From: Clostridia bacterium
GTDB lineage: Bacteria; Bacillota; Clostridia; Oscillospirales; Acutalibacteraceae
Direction of reading: 5' to 3'
DNA: 64,000 nucleotides
Assembly (NCBI GenBank): GCA_017472225.1
Contig: JAFUQS010000007.1
Location: 60,833-124,832 of the forward strand
The first letter of the stretch is position 1. Every line of letters begins with the position of its first letter. Positions 9,147 through 15,513 of the stretch are shown here, piece after piece. Below the pieces are notes generated by a model. The model was not told where the DNA came from, ran no database searches, and was given only the letters and a program-made list of their open reading frames with translations. The position numbers and the translations under genes are program-made.

Positions 9147-9171
9147 CCGAAACCGTTGTGGTTTCGGGGCG
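9147..9171 (-). terminator. Hairpin beyond the distal fMet tRNA tail
   Basis: On the minus strand CCCGAAACC and GGTTTCGGG pair around a 5-nt loop and are followed by ATTTTCG. It lies just past the duplicated tRNA-fMet tail at 9179. It is probably the original terminator of the tRNA-fMet gene, displaced by insertion. Confidence 0.5.
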
Positions 9172-9178
9172 CATTGTT

Positions 9179-9397
9179 GGTGCGGAGACAGGATTTGAAC
9201 CTGCAAAGGCCCTCTTGCGGTTCCCAAAATTTCTTAGTGCCTTGGAGCGGCACAGAAATTTTGACCGCTGCGCCATTTTGCTCTCGTTTCATCGTCCAAC
9301 GGACGCACTTCGGGCAAAATGCCCCGGGTTACACCCGTCGGTTGCAGAATTTTTAAATAAAAAAAGTACCCACCAATAGGTGAGTACTTAAAGCTGG
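9179..9397 (-). repeat. tRNA-tail mini-element, copy R1
   Basis: Read on the minus strand it starts behind a residual CGCACCA, then carries a terminator hairpin (AAGTACTCACC/GGTGGGTACTT plus T-run), a folded body (CCGACGG with CCGTTGG; GGGCA with TGCCC), the conserved module GCGCAGCGGTCAAAATT paired with AATTTTGGGAACCGC, and finally a copy of the tRNA-fMet T-arm and acceptor ending in CACCA. It is almost identical (a few substitutions) to 12607-12826 and related in plan to 60915-61133. It contains no plausible gene. Confidence 0.85.
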
Positions 9398-9430
9398 TGC
9401 GAGTGTTCATAAGGGATTAAAACTTCAAGT

Positions 9431-10432
9431 TTAGTACATTAACATATACGGATTATTACCCAAATATAATACATAAATATTCTCGGCTACTTTTCGCATC
9501 TCACAGTCTGCTTCATTGTCAATTGTTAGTGTGTCGCCGTTTAATTTCCATGTTCTGTTGTTTACATATCCGTATGTATCTCTGATTTTTCCGTTAGATT
9601 CAAACCAGAAAGTGCCTTTCCAATGTCCGACATCATCCCTTATAACGACATCCCATTTTTTTGTCAACACCTTGGTTATATTATCCCCGTTAACAACTGA
9701 ATAATCCTCCTTGTGTGCTCTGAAATAAGCCTGACCTTCATCTTTTTCAAAAGAAACCATAGCTAAATCAAGAGATATTTCAATTTCAGGATTTGTATAA
9801 GCCTCCCTGTCAGCAGAGGTAACGAGATATGTAAACTTTTCTGTTTTACCTTCCGAATTAGGAATTTTGAAAGTGATTTTAACATCAGCAGTCAAATCCT
9901 TTATTTCTGATTTAATATCTATGCGAGCACGGCGAGTCTCTTTTTCGCCAGTCAGAAGTAATAAATTATCACTGGGATCTGAATACCATTCACCGGCTTT
10001 TTTTGTTTTAAGACTTCCGTTAACATCCATATACTGCTCTTGCTCATATTGGAAGTAGGCTCCTTCATCCATAGCACTGTATTTCTTGTTTCCATATTCT
10101 ACTGAAGCAAAGGAACCTGTATGGAATTCACTGCTTGCTCTGTTTAAATTTGTTACAGTGTATGAAAAAGCAGCATATGTATGTCCAACAGGAGCAACAT
10201 ATGGATTATCATCATCTTCTTCGGGGTTATATTCTTTTGGTGTATAACGATTATCATCGTTTATGTTATTGAGGGCAACTGTAAACTCTGCCGCATTTAA
10301 GGTGAATTCAAAAATATCAGTTGAAACAGTATCTCCTAATTTGTAGTAGCTCGTATTGTCGCTCGATTTGCCACAAGCAGCAAAAGAAAAACATAAAACA
10401 GCAACTAAAACTAAAGCAATAATTTTTTTCAT
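9431..10432 (-). CDS. Secreted lipoprotein of unknown function
   Basis: 333 residues. It has a classic lipoprotein signal: MKK start, hydrophobic core, lipobox FAAC with the lipidated Cys at residue 20, then a polar linker. Residues about 28-200 contain an Ig-like beta region (GHTYAAFSYTVTNLN) resembling DUF4352-type extracellular domains. The C-terminal 80 residues (WKGTFWFESNGKIRDTYGY, then WKLNGDTLTI) look like a small beta-barrel. It has an AAAGGACG site. It is cargo of the tRNA-fMet island; the signal peptide closely resembles that of the lipoprotein at 59924 in the other island. Confidence 0.75.
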   Translation of the reverse strand: MKKIIALVLVAVLCFSFAACGKSSDNTSYYKLGDTVSTDIFEFTLNAAEFTVALNNINDDNRYTPKEYNPEEDDDNPYVAPVGHTYAAFSYTVTNLNRASSEFHTGSFASVEYGNKKYSAMDEGAYFQYEQEQYMDVNGSLKTKKAGEWYSDPSDNLLLLTGEKETRRARIDIKSEIKDLTADVKITFKIPNSEGKTEKFTYLVTSADREAYTNPEIEISLDLAMVSFEKDEGQAYFRAHKEDYSVVNGDNITKVLTKKWDVVIRDDVGHWKGTFWFESNGKIRDTYGYVNNRTWKLNGDTLTIDNEADCEMRKVAENIYVLYLGNNPYMLMY

Positions 10433-10510
10433 TTTTATCGTCCTTTTTATATTATTTGCGGAACTTTATGAACACCCACAAAACAGTTCACCTTTTTATC
10501 TCCGCAAAAT

Positions 10511-10541
10511 AAAAAAGTGCGTCAACCGAAGTAAACGCACT
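10511..10541 (-). terminator. Minus-strand intrinsic terminator inside the island
   Basis: AGTGCGT and ACGCACT pair around a 12-nt loop; on the minus strand a T6 run follows. It lies upstream of the lipoprotein gene and would isolate it from readthrough. Confidence 0.6.
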
Positions 10542-10563
10542 AAAAACGCAAACTCCGATTGTC

Positions 10564-10714
10564 GCCAAACAAAACCAGATAAATGGGAATGATAATCAAG
10601 CACACCATCTGTTGGAATTTGCATTTTAACAAATTCTAAATGGTATGCAAAAAGACATAGTATCCCTAAAAAAGAAAATACCATTCCCGTGACATTTATT
10701 TGGTTTTGTTTGGC
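10564..10714. repeat. Foldable 151-bp element with 22-bp terminal inverted repeats
   Basis: The ends 10564-10585 and 10693-10714 are inverted repeats with one mismatch (GCCAAACAAAACCA outermost). The stem continues inward through GGGAATG (10585-10591) and CATTCCC (10682-10688). A separate inner hairpin occupies 10604-10644 (ACCAT/ATGGT and GAATTTG/CAAATTC). No gene is visible. It could be a MITE-like element or a structured RNA; terminal target duplications are not evident. Confidence 0.65.
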
Positions 10715-10767
10715 ACGATTAGTATATCACAACATTTTGCAATATTTCAATACTTTTATAAAAAAAT

Positions 10768-10884
10768 CCCACTTGACAGCTTTGCAGTAATACTGAAAGT
10801 GTCATAGTGGGTTTATATACTTTGATGTGAGGATATAAAAAATTGAGTATTCACAGGTCAAATCCCTTATGAATACCCAATATG
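10768..10884 (+). repeat. Direct repeat copy A of about 115 bp
   Basis: It matches 12493-12607 nearly base for base. It contains an imperfect hairpin (CCCACT...AGTGGG at 10768-10811) and the dyad GTATTCA...TGAATAC (about 10847-10876) around AAATCCCTTA. The rest of 10433-10979 holds only the lipoprotein upstream region, the terminator, the folded element and this repeat. Confidence 0.85.
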
Positions 10885-10979
10885 AATAATAACGCAATTT
10901 TTGATACGGGTTGCATTGGGTTGCAAAGTTCCATTGAAATGCAACCGAAAACAAGTATGCAACCCGAAAAAATAGTTGA

Positions 10980-11654
10980 TTATCCGTACCTTGCAACTTC
11001 TTCTTTCGTATGAATATTGAAGATATGCATTATCCAACATCCGTATTTCCCTGGCTCTTGTGGTAACGGTTCTATTTCGTAATCATATTGCTCAAATTCT
11101 TTAAAAATTTCCACTGAATGTTTGCCAAGCATAGTTAGTGGGATCTCGCCATTTCGCCAGCATGCACCATAAGCCATCAACACTAACCAACATTGAACTG
11201 TATGAAAATAATCGTGTGTATACTCGTCGTAGGAAACTTTAAATGCTATGTATTCAAAAAGGGTTTCGTGTTCAGCAGGTATGAAATGGTTTGGGTCTCC
11301 ACCATTATCCAGAAGTAATCTCATAACTGACGCAGCAACATTGGGGGCATCAATCCACATAGCGTTCCACAACACATTATCATTGTCAAAAATAGTATTG
11401 GGATCAAGTCCAAATTCCAGTAGCATCTTTAGCGTTTTGACAACATAATTGCTGTGCATATTTTCAATACTTACAGACTCGACTTGAGGATCGAGAGCAT
11501 CCCTATATTCACAAAAGCACTCATCCGTAAAAGCAACAGCTAACTCCGCCAATTCTCCTTTTGCGAATTTTCGTGAAATCAAAAGGTCTCTGATTTTTCC
11601 TATGTTGGAGGGTTCTTGCTCAAAAGTTTCTTTGATCTGCTTAACTAAATTCAT
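10980..11654 (-). CDS. Ankyrin-like protein of unknown function
   Basis: 224 residues. Two segments resemble degenerate ankyrin repeats: MLLEFGLDPNTIFDNDN (about 77-93) and RLLLDNGGDPNHFIP (about 112-126), each with the L-L-x-x-G-x-D-P-N turn. The remainder is acidic and aromatic (DYFHTVQCWLVLMAYGACW). There is no signal peptide or membrane segment. A GAGGTG site precedes the ATG. Single-gene ankyrin-like and SMI1/DUF-type proteins in such islands are often orphan immunity or effector-binding proteins, but nothing here proves that. Confidence 0.65.
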   Translation of the reverse strand: MNLVKQIKETFEQEPSNIGKIRDLLISRKFAKGELAELAVAFTDECFCEYRDALDPQVESVSIENMHSNYVVKTLKMLLEFGLDPNTIFDNDNVLWNAMWIDAPNVAASVMRLLLDNGGDPNHFIPAEHETLFEYIAFKVSYDEYTHDYFHTVQCWLVLMAYGACWRNGEIPLTMLGKHSVEIFKEFEQYDYEIEPLPQEPGKYGCWIMHIFNIHTKEEVARYG

Positions 11655-11709
11655 ACAATCACCTCTTAATATTCTAATTATAACACACTATCTGTCCGAT
11701 TAAAAGGAC

Positions 11710-11790
11710 TTTGAAACTATTCTTTGGTTACGATGAAACTTTTCTCCTACGATGAAACTAATCTTGGGTACGATGAAATTATTCTTTTGA
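11710..11790. repeat. Four degenerate 21-bp tandem repeats
   Basis: Units of about 21 bp share TACGATGAAAYT followed by a T-rich run (11728, 11748 and 11769, with a weaker unit before them). GAGAAAAGTTTCA just after the array is the inverse of TGAAACTTTTCTC in the first clear unit. The array lies upstream of the ankyrin-like gene and may be a protein-binding or replication-type site. The stretch 11655-12069 has no gene besides this and the hairpin at 11947. Confidence 0.6.
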
Positions 11791-11946
11791 GAAAAGTTTC
11801 ATTGTGATTTGAGTGCGTGAAAAATGGGTAAGTTTGAGTCACTCAACTTCGACTTTCGCATGGTCAATTTTGATACAATGAAATTAATCTCATTTACAAA
11901 TATTCTGAAAAGCCTTGATTCCAAGCGACTTTTGACAAAAAGAAAA

Positions 11947-11979
11947 GGAACGCAAGTATCGTATCAATACTTGCGTTCC
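11947..11979 (-). terminator. Hairpin with 13-bp perfect stem
   Basis: GGAACGCAAGTAT and ATACTTGCGTTCC pair around a 7-nt loop; on the minus strand the stem is followed by TTTTCTTTTT. It stands directly behind a minus-strand GCACCA, the same arrangement as at the start of the tRNA-tail units. Confidence 0.7.
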
Positions 11980-12069
11980 AATATGGTGCGGATGTTCGTA
12001 AGGGATTGCACTATATATTTACTTTTATTTTCGGTTATGTTATACTTAACATAAAGTGAGGTGTTTTAT

Positions 12070-12477
12070 ATGACATTAGACGAAATTTATGAATCGTTTA
12101 TTTGGGATGCATCATACACTAATGAAGAATATGAATCTAAAATTACTATTGGTATAAACGAGGCAAAAAAGTATAAATACCTTTATCCTTTTATTCAACC
12201 AGTAATTCCCGAAAAATCAAAATGTATATGGGAACCGTGTGCAAGAGTTATAGCATTAAAATCTGATGAAGAACTCAAACCATATTTGTACTTATTATTT
12301 GAATGGTTACAAGATTTGAACTGGCCCGGTGCATATGTTATTTTTGACAGATTATTAAAAATGCCTTTTTCTTTGTTAGAAGATGTATTAAATCATTGTA
12401 AAAGGCAAGCTAAAAAAGAAAACGATGAGTTGTGGCTGATGGCTCTTGAAGATTTTAGTAAACAGATAAATTTATAA
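12070..12477 (+). CDS. DUF5071-like protein
   Basis: 135 residues from ATG 12070. An upstream in-frame GTG at 12061 lies inside the GAGGTG ribosome site (12058-12063), so 12070, six bases further on, is the start. The centre and C-terminal half (LYLLFEWLQDLNWPGAYVIF near residue 80) match the DUF5071 pattern of a WLQDxNWP core in an all-helical protein. DUF5071 proteins occur as singletons in accessory loci, often close to contact-dependent toxin-immunity genes; function is unknown. It ends 16 bp before the direct repeat at 12493. Confidence 0.7.
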   Translation: MTLDEIYESFIWDASYTNEEYESKITIGINEAKKYKYLYPFIQPVIPEKSKCIWEPCARVIALKSDEELKPYLYLLFEWLQDLNWPGAYVIFDRLLKMPFSLLEDVLNHCKRQAKKENDELWLMALEDFSKQINL

Positions 12478-12492
12478 TATACAACAAGACAA

Positions 12493-12607
12493 CCCACTTG
12501 ACAGCTTTGCAGTAATACTGAAAGTGTCATAGTGGGTTATATACTTTGATGTGAGGATATAAAAAATTGAGTATTCACAGGCAAATCCCTTATGAATACC
12601 CAATATG
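12493..12607 (+). repeat. Direct repeat copy B of about 115 bp
   Basis: This is the second copy of 10768-10884, with the same hairpin and GTATTCA/TGAATAC dyad. It runs directly into the tRNA-fMet tail that starts R2, so the repeat borders the presumed attachment site. Confidence 0.85.
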
Positions 12608-12826
12608 GTTGCGGAGACAGGTTTTGAACCTGCAAAGGCCCTCTTGCGGTTCCTAAAATTTCTTAGTGCCTTGGAGCGGCACAGAAATTTTGACCGCTGC
12701 GCCATTTTGCTCTCGTTTCATCGTCCAACGGACGCACTTCGGGCAAAATGCCCCGGGTTACACCCGTCGGTTGCGGAATTTTTAAATAAAAAAAGTACCC
12801 ACCAATAGGTGAGTACTTAAAGCTGG
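12607..12826 (-). repeat. tRNA-tail mini-element, copy R2
   Basis: Directly downstream of the intact tRNA-fMet gene on the minus strand. It has the same order as R1: GTACTCACC hairpin terminator, folded body, GCGCAGCGGTCAAAATT/AATTTT module, and a duplicated tRNA-fMet tail ending CCGCAACCA. The tail carries one T-loop change (TTCAAAACC instead of TTCAAATCC), so it is not a functional tRNA part. The unit length between CCA ends is 217 bp. Confidence 0.88.
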
Positions 12827-12900
12827 TTGCGGAGACAGGATTTGAACCTGCAACCTCCGGGTTATGAGCCCGACGAGCTACCGGGTTGCTCCACTCCGCG
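12824..12900 (-). tRNA. Initiator tRNA-fMet (CAT)
   Basis: 77 nt with encoded CCA. Anticodon CAT sits in a stem closed by GGG/CCC pairs, and the acceptor begins C1 opposite A72. The C1-A72 mismatch and the three G-C pairs are the hallmarks of bacterial initiator tRNA. T-arm GCAGG/CCTGT with TTCAAAT loop. This is the only intact copy here; two partial tails of the same gene lie at about 9179 and 12607. Confidence 0.97.
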
Positions 12901-12907
12901 ATATATC

Positions 12908-12956
12908 ACTTTCTCAAGTGCTTTGTCATTATATACTATTCGCTTGAGAAAGTCAA
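12908..12956 (-). promoter_or_regulatory. tRNA-fMet promoter spanned by an 11-bp inverted repeat
   Basis: Minus-strand TTGACT (12951-12956), 17-bp spacer, TATAAT (12928-12933). Perfect inverted arms ACTTTCTCAAG (12908-12918) and CTTGAGAAAGT (12943-12953) bracket the -10 and overlap the -35. Confidence 0.8.
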
Positions 12957-12983
12957 TATGTTTTTGAAAAAAAGTTTATTTTT

Positions 12984-14891
12984 TTATTCTGCTGCTTTTT
13001 TTGTCGTGGTTGGTGCAGTGGTGGTTGGCTTGGTTGTTGCTGCCTTGGTGGTTGTTTCTTTTTTGGTGGCAGCTTCCTTTTTTGTTGTTGTTTCTTTCTT
13101 GGTTGTTGCCTGTGTTGTTGTTTCGGGAACTTCATCCCAGACACTGAGAACAACAATTGTTCCCTTATCAACGGATTGTCCCGGGTCAACACTCATTGAG
13201 TAAACCTCATCTGGGGTTTTGTTTTCTTTGTTTTCAAGAAGCTCCTTTGAAACCTCAAGCTTTGCATCTTCAAGAATTTTTTTGGCTTCGTCAAAGCTCT
13301 TGCCCTTGACATCGGGGACAACTATCTGCTCTATGCCTGTGCTTACAACAAGAACAATTTCCGTGCCTACGGGAACACTTTCACCGGCTGTTGCATTCTG
13401 GCTGATTATTCCGCCTTTTTTAACGGTGTCACTTGCCTCTTCTTTGAATTTAAAAACAAAGTTTCTTTGGAAGGAATCGTTTGAAATAATATAATCATAT
13501 GTCAGCTTTGTGAAGTCGGCAACTGTTGCATATGATGTTTCACTTACTGACGGCATTTCTTCCGTTGTTGCGATGATCTGTTCATGCTCATCATCCTTTT
13601 CACGGTTGATAGGCAGGAAGGTCATTGAAGAAAATGCACTGTTCAGGAACGGAATATCAAAGCTTTTATATAGCACTGTTGTGTAAAGAACGCAGAAAAG
13701 AATTGAAATTACAACTGCTGCTGCAACGAATGTTGTAAAGCCAAGGGCAATAAATGATGAATTGCTTACCTTTTCCTCCTGCTTCTTTTTAGGAGCAGAG
13801 CGCTTAGCTTGTGCTTTTGCGGCAGTACCTTGTGAGGGCCTTTTTTGTCCGGTTGTCGGAGCAGCCTTTTTGCTTTGGGCAGATTTTGTCTGTTGAGTTT
13901 TCTTGTTCATATCGGGATTCCTTTTAATTTCGCTGTTGTCGGCTTTGAGGCAGGCAATAAGCTCGGCTGCCGATGAAATTCGGTTGTAGGGATAAACCGC
14001 CAGCGAGCGTGCAAGTGTATCAAGAACATTTTTTGGAATCGTTGATGCGATTGATGACGGGAGTGTAAGATTTTCATTCACAGCTCTGTCTGTAGCTTTC
14101 GGAAGCACTGAGCCGGTGATTGAATAATACATAACAGCCATAATTGAATATATGTCCGATTCTGCTTTTGCGAAGGAGGTTTCATAAATCTCAATTGCCG
14201 AAAAGCCCGCAACAGGCTTTGCATTGAGCTCCCTTATGTCGGAACGGCACTGAGGAATTGAAAATCCGGTGAGATTAAGCCTTCCGTCTGAGCCAACCTG
14301 AATTGTGGAGGGTGTAATTGAACCATGTACAATTCCTGCATTATGCAGGGACTTCAATGCATTCAGGAGGGGGATAAAAGCTGCCACAGCCTTACTGTAG
14401 CTTAAAGGCTTTCTCGTTTTTTCAAAATAATTTTTCAACGGCATACATTCCTTGCTTTCACAAATGCAGTACGCTGTTTCGTTTTCGCTCACAATGTCAA
14501 GCACCTTCGGAAGACATCTGACATCATCAAACATTCTGATTCCTCTCCAGAGGCTGAGAAAGCTTTCAAGGCAGCTTTCATAAAGAGCAGCAAATCCGTT
14601 AAGCGGACTTACAATGTTGTTCCCGTTCGCACGATGAGCAATTCTGTGAGGATAATATTCGCAAACGGTAACAGTTGTTTCGGTCTGCGTGTCAAGTCCG
14701 ATGTAGGTAATTGAATCATTTGCCATACCGAGTGCCTTGCCGATAAGGTATCTTCCCGCAACAGTCTGCCCCTGTGAAAGATAAGGAGAGAGCTGTTGTG
14801 TGTCGCCGGAATATTGGCAATGAGGACATATGGTTGCATCTGAATCAATAACTGACATACAACCCATGCAATATCGTTTGTTCTCTGACAT
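12984..14891 (-). CDS. Zinc-ribbon, kinase-like (pseudokinase), PASTA membrane protein
   Basis: 635 residues. An N-terminal zinc ribbon (Cys8, Cys11, Cys22, Cys25) is followed by a Hanks-type kinase fold (about 45-315), a K/Q/A-rich linker, one transmembrane helix (about 380-404), two extracellular PASTA domains (about 455-517 and 523-585) and a Thr/Lys-rich tail. The kinase lacks key catalytic residues: the beta-3 Lys position is Cys77, HRD is HGS (189-191) and DFG is TGF (208-210), so it is probably inactive. PASTA domains bind muropeptides or lipid II in PknB/PrkC, so a cell-wall-sensing scaffold is inferred. It has a GGAGG site and its own promoter. Confidence 0.88.
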   Translation of the reverse strand: MSENKRYCMGCMSVIDSDATICPHCQYSGDTQQLSPYLSQGQTVAGRYLIGKALGMANDSITYIGLDTQTETTVTVCEYYPHRIAHRANGNNIVSPLNGFAALYESCLESFLSLWRGIRMFDDVRCLPKVLDIVSENETAYCICESKECMPLKNYFEKTRKPLSYSKAVAAFIPLLNALKSLHNAGIVHGSITPSTIQVGSDGRLNLTGFSIPQCRSDIRELNAKPVAGFSAIEIYETSFAKAESDIYSIMAVMYYSITGSVLPKATDRAVNENLTLPSSIASTIPKNVLDTLARSLAVYPYNRISSAAELIACLKADNSEIKRNPDMNKKTQQTKSAQSKKAAPTTGQKRPSQGTAAKAQAKRSAPKKKQEEKVSNSSFIALGFTTFVAAAVVISILFCVLYTTVLYKSFDIPFLNSAFSSMTFLPINREKDDEHEQIIATTEEMPSVSETSYATVADFTKLTYDYIISNDSFQRNFVFKFKEEASDTVKKGGIISQNATAGESVPVGTEIVLVVSTGIEQIVVPDVKGKSFDEAKKILEDAKLEVSKELLENKENKTPDEVYSMSVDPGQSVDKGTIVVLSVWDEVPETTTQATTKKETTTKKEAATKKETTTKAATTKPTTTAPTTTKKAAE

Positions 14892-14929
14892 TGATAATTC
14901 CTCCTGTTTGTTTATTTTTACAACATATT

Positions 14930-14958
14930 ATTCTACAAAAAAACATATAAAAAGTCAA
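14930..14958 (-). promoter_or_regulatory. Promoter of the pseudokinase gene
   Basis: Minus-strand TTGACT (14953-14958), 17-bp spacer, TAGAAT (14930-14935). The -35 lies inside the terminator stem of the preceding small gene. Confidence 0.7.
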
Positions 14959-14982
14959 GCAAAGCTTAGTTTGCCTGACTTT
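14951..14982 (-). terminator. Terminator of the small SOS-type gene
   Basis: AAAGTCAGGCAAA and TTTGCTTGACTTT form a 13-bp stem with one mismatch, followed on the minus strand by a short T-run. Confidence 0.75.
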
Positions 14983-15001
14983 CATATGATATTAGGATTT
15001 T

Positions 15002-15235
15002 TTATGCGGCAATGCGTTGCTTTGTGCTTTTTGCTGCAGTGTGGGGTCTTTTTGTTCGGCTTTGCAAATTTGCTTTGCGGATCTCTGCTCTTCTTTTGGC
15101 TGCTTTTTTCTGTGCAATTTTTTTGTCAATTCTTTTTTCCAAAGCAATAAGCTTTTCTTCAAAGATGATTCCTAAAATAATAAGAGCGAGACATGTAAAG
15201 AAAAAGATTGAAAAAGATTCTAAAGTAGCAAACAT
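15002..15235 (-). CDS. Small single-pass membrane protein under a LexA-type box
   Basis: 77 residues: transmembrane helix at about 8-26 (IFFFTCLALIILGIIF), then a strongly basic tail (KRIDKKIAQKKAAKRRAEIRK). A perfect GGAGGT site precedes the ATG. The promoter carries a GAACATTCGTTC palindrome just after the -10. YneA of Bacillus, an SOS-induced division inhibitor, is also small with an N-terminal membrane helix, but this protein has no LysM domain and no similarity I can assert. An SOS-controlled envelope or division regulator is an inference. Confidence 0.7.
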   Translation of the reverse strand: MFATLESFSIFFFTCLALIILGIIFEEKLIALEKRIDKKIAQKKAAKRRAEIRKANLQSRTKRPHTAAKSTKQRIAA

Positions 15236-15254
15236 AATAATTACCTCCGTTGTC

Positions 15255-15266
15255 GAACATTCGTTC
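15255..15266. promoter_or_regulatory. LexA/DinR-type SOS operator
   Basis: GAACATTCGTTC matches the Gram-positive SOS consensus GAACNNNNGTTC exactly. It sits between the -10 (TATAAT, 15282-15287 on the minus strand) and the start codon of the small gene. A degenerate second site (GAACATTTGTAT) lies near 15309-15320. Confidence 0.75.
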
Positions 15267-15281
15267 TTTTGTTATGCTTTA

Positions 15282-15309
15282 ATTATAGCACCTTTTTTGC
15301 GAAAGTCAA
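15282..15309 (-). promoter_or_regulatory. Promoter of the small SOS-type gene
   Basis: Minus-strand TTGACT (15304-15309), 16-bp spacer, TATAAT (15282-15287). Confidence 0.75.
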
Positions 15310-15447
15310 TACAAATGTTCGATAAATTTTAATTTTGAGTCCTAAAAAACGGACTCACGCTTGTTTCGGGCAATTCAATTGAATTTCTTGTCAAAATATC
15401 TGCTCAAAATTTGTTGAATTTGCAATCGGGCTATTTTGTGCAAAAGA

Positions 15448-15476
15448 ATGACATCTTAAAAAAACTGTGTTATAAT
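15448..15476 (+). promoter_or_regulatory. Promoter of the hydrolase/GH-D unit
   Basis: ATGACA (15448-15453), 17-bp spacer, TATAAT (15471-15476). It lies 38 bp before the hydrolase start. The rest of 15310-15447 shows only a small GAGTCC/GGACTC hairpin near 15336. Confidence 0.75.
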
Positions 15477-15513
15477 CAATTATGTATAAATATATTGATG
15501 CGGAGGAGATTAT

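Noticed and set aside
9116-9379. Small frames such as ETGFEPAKALLRFP across the tRNA-tail units (also at 12605-12808 and 60861-61096)
   Set aside because: They are translations of tRNA tails and hairpins, with no independent coding signs.
11710-11790. Short tandem repeats considered as CRISPR
   Set aside because: Units are contiguous with no spacers, are degenerate and have no cas genes nearby.
11824-12054. 76-residue frame upstream of the DUF5071-like gene
   Set aside because: No ribosome site, crosses the perfect hairpin at 11947 and shows no protein-like pattern.
12886-13203. 105-residue hydrophobic frame opposite the PASTA protein tail
   Set aside because: Antisense of the Thr/Lys-rich repeat tail; Val-rich composition is an artefact.
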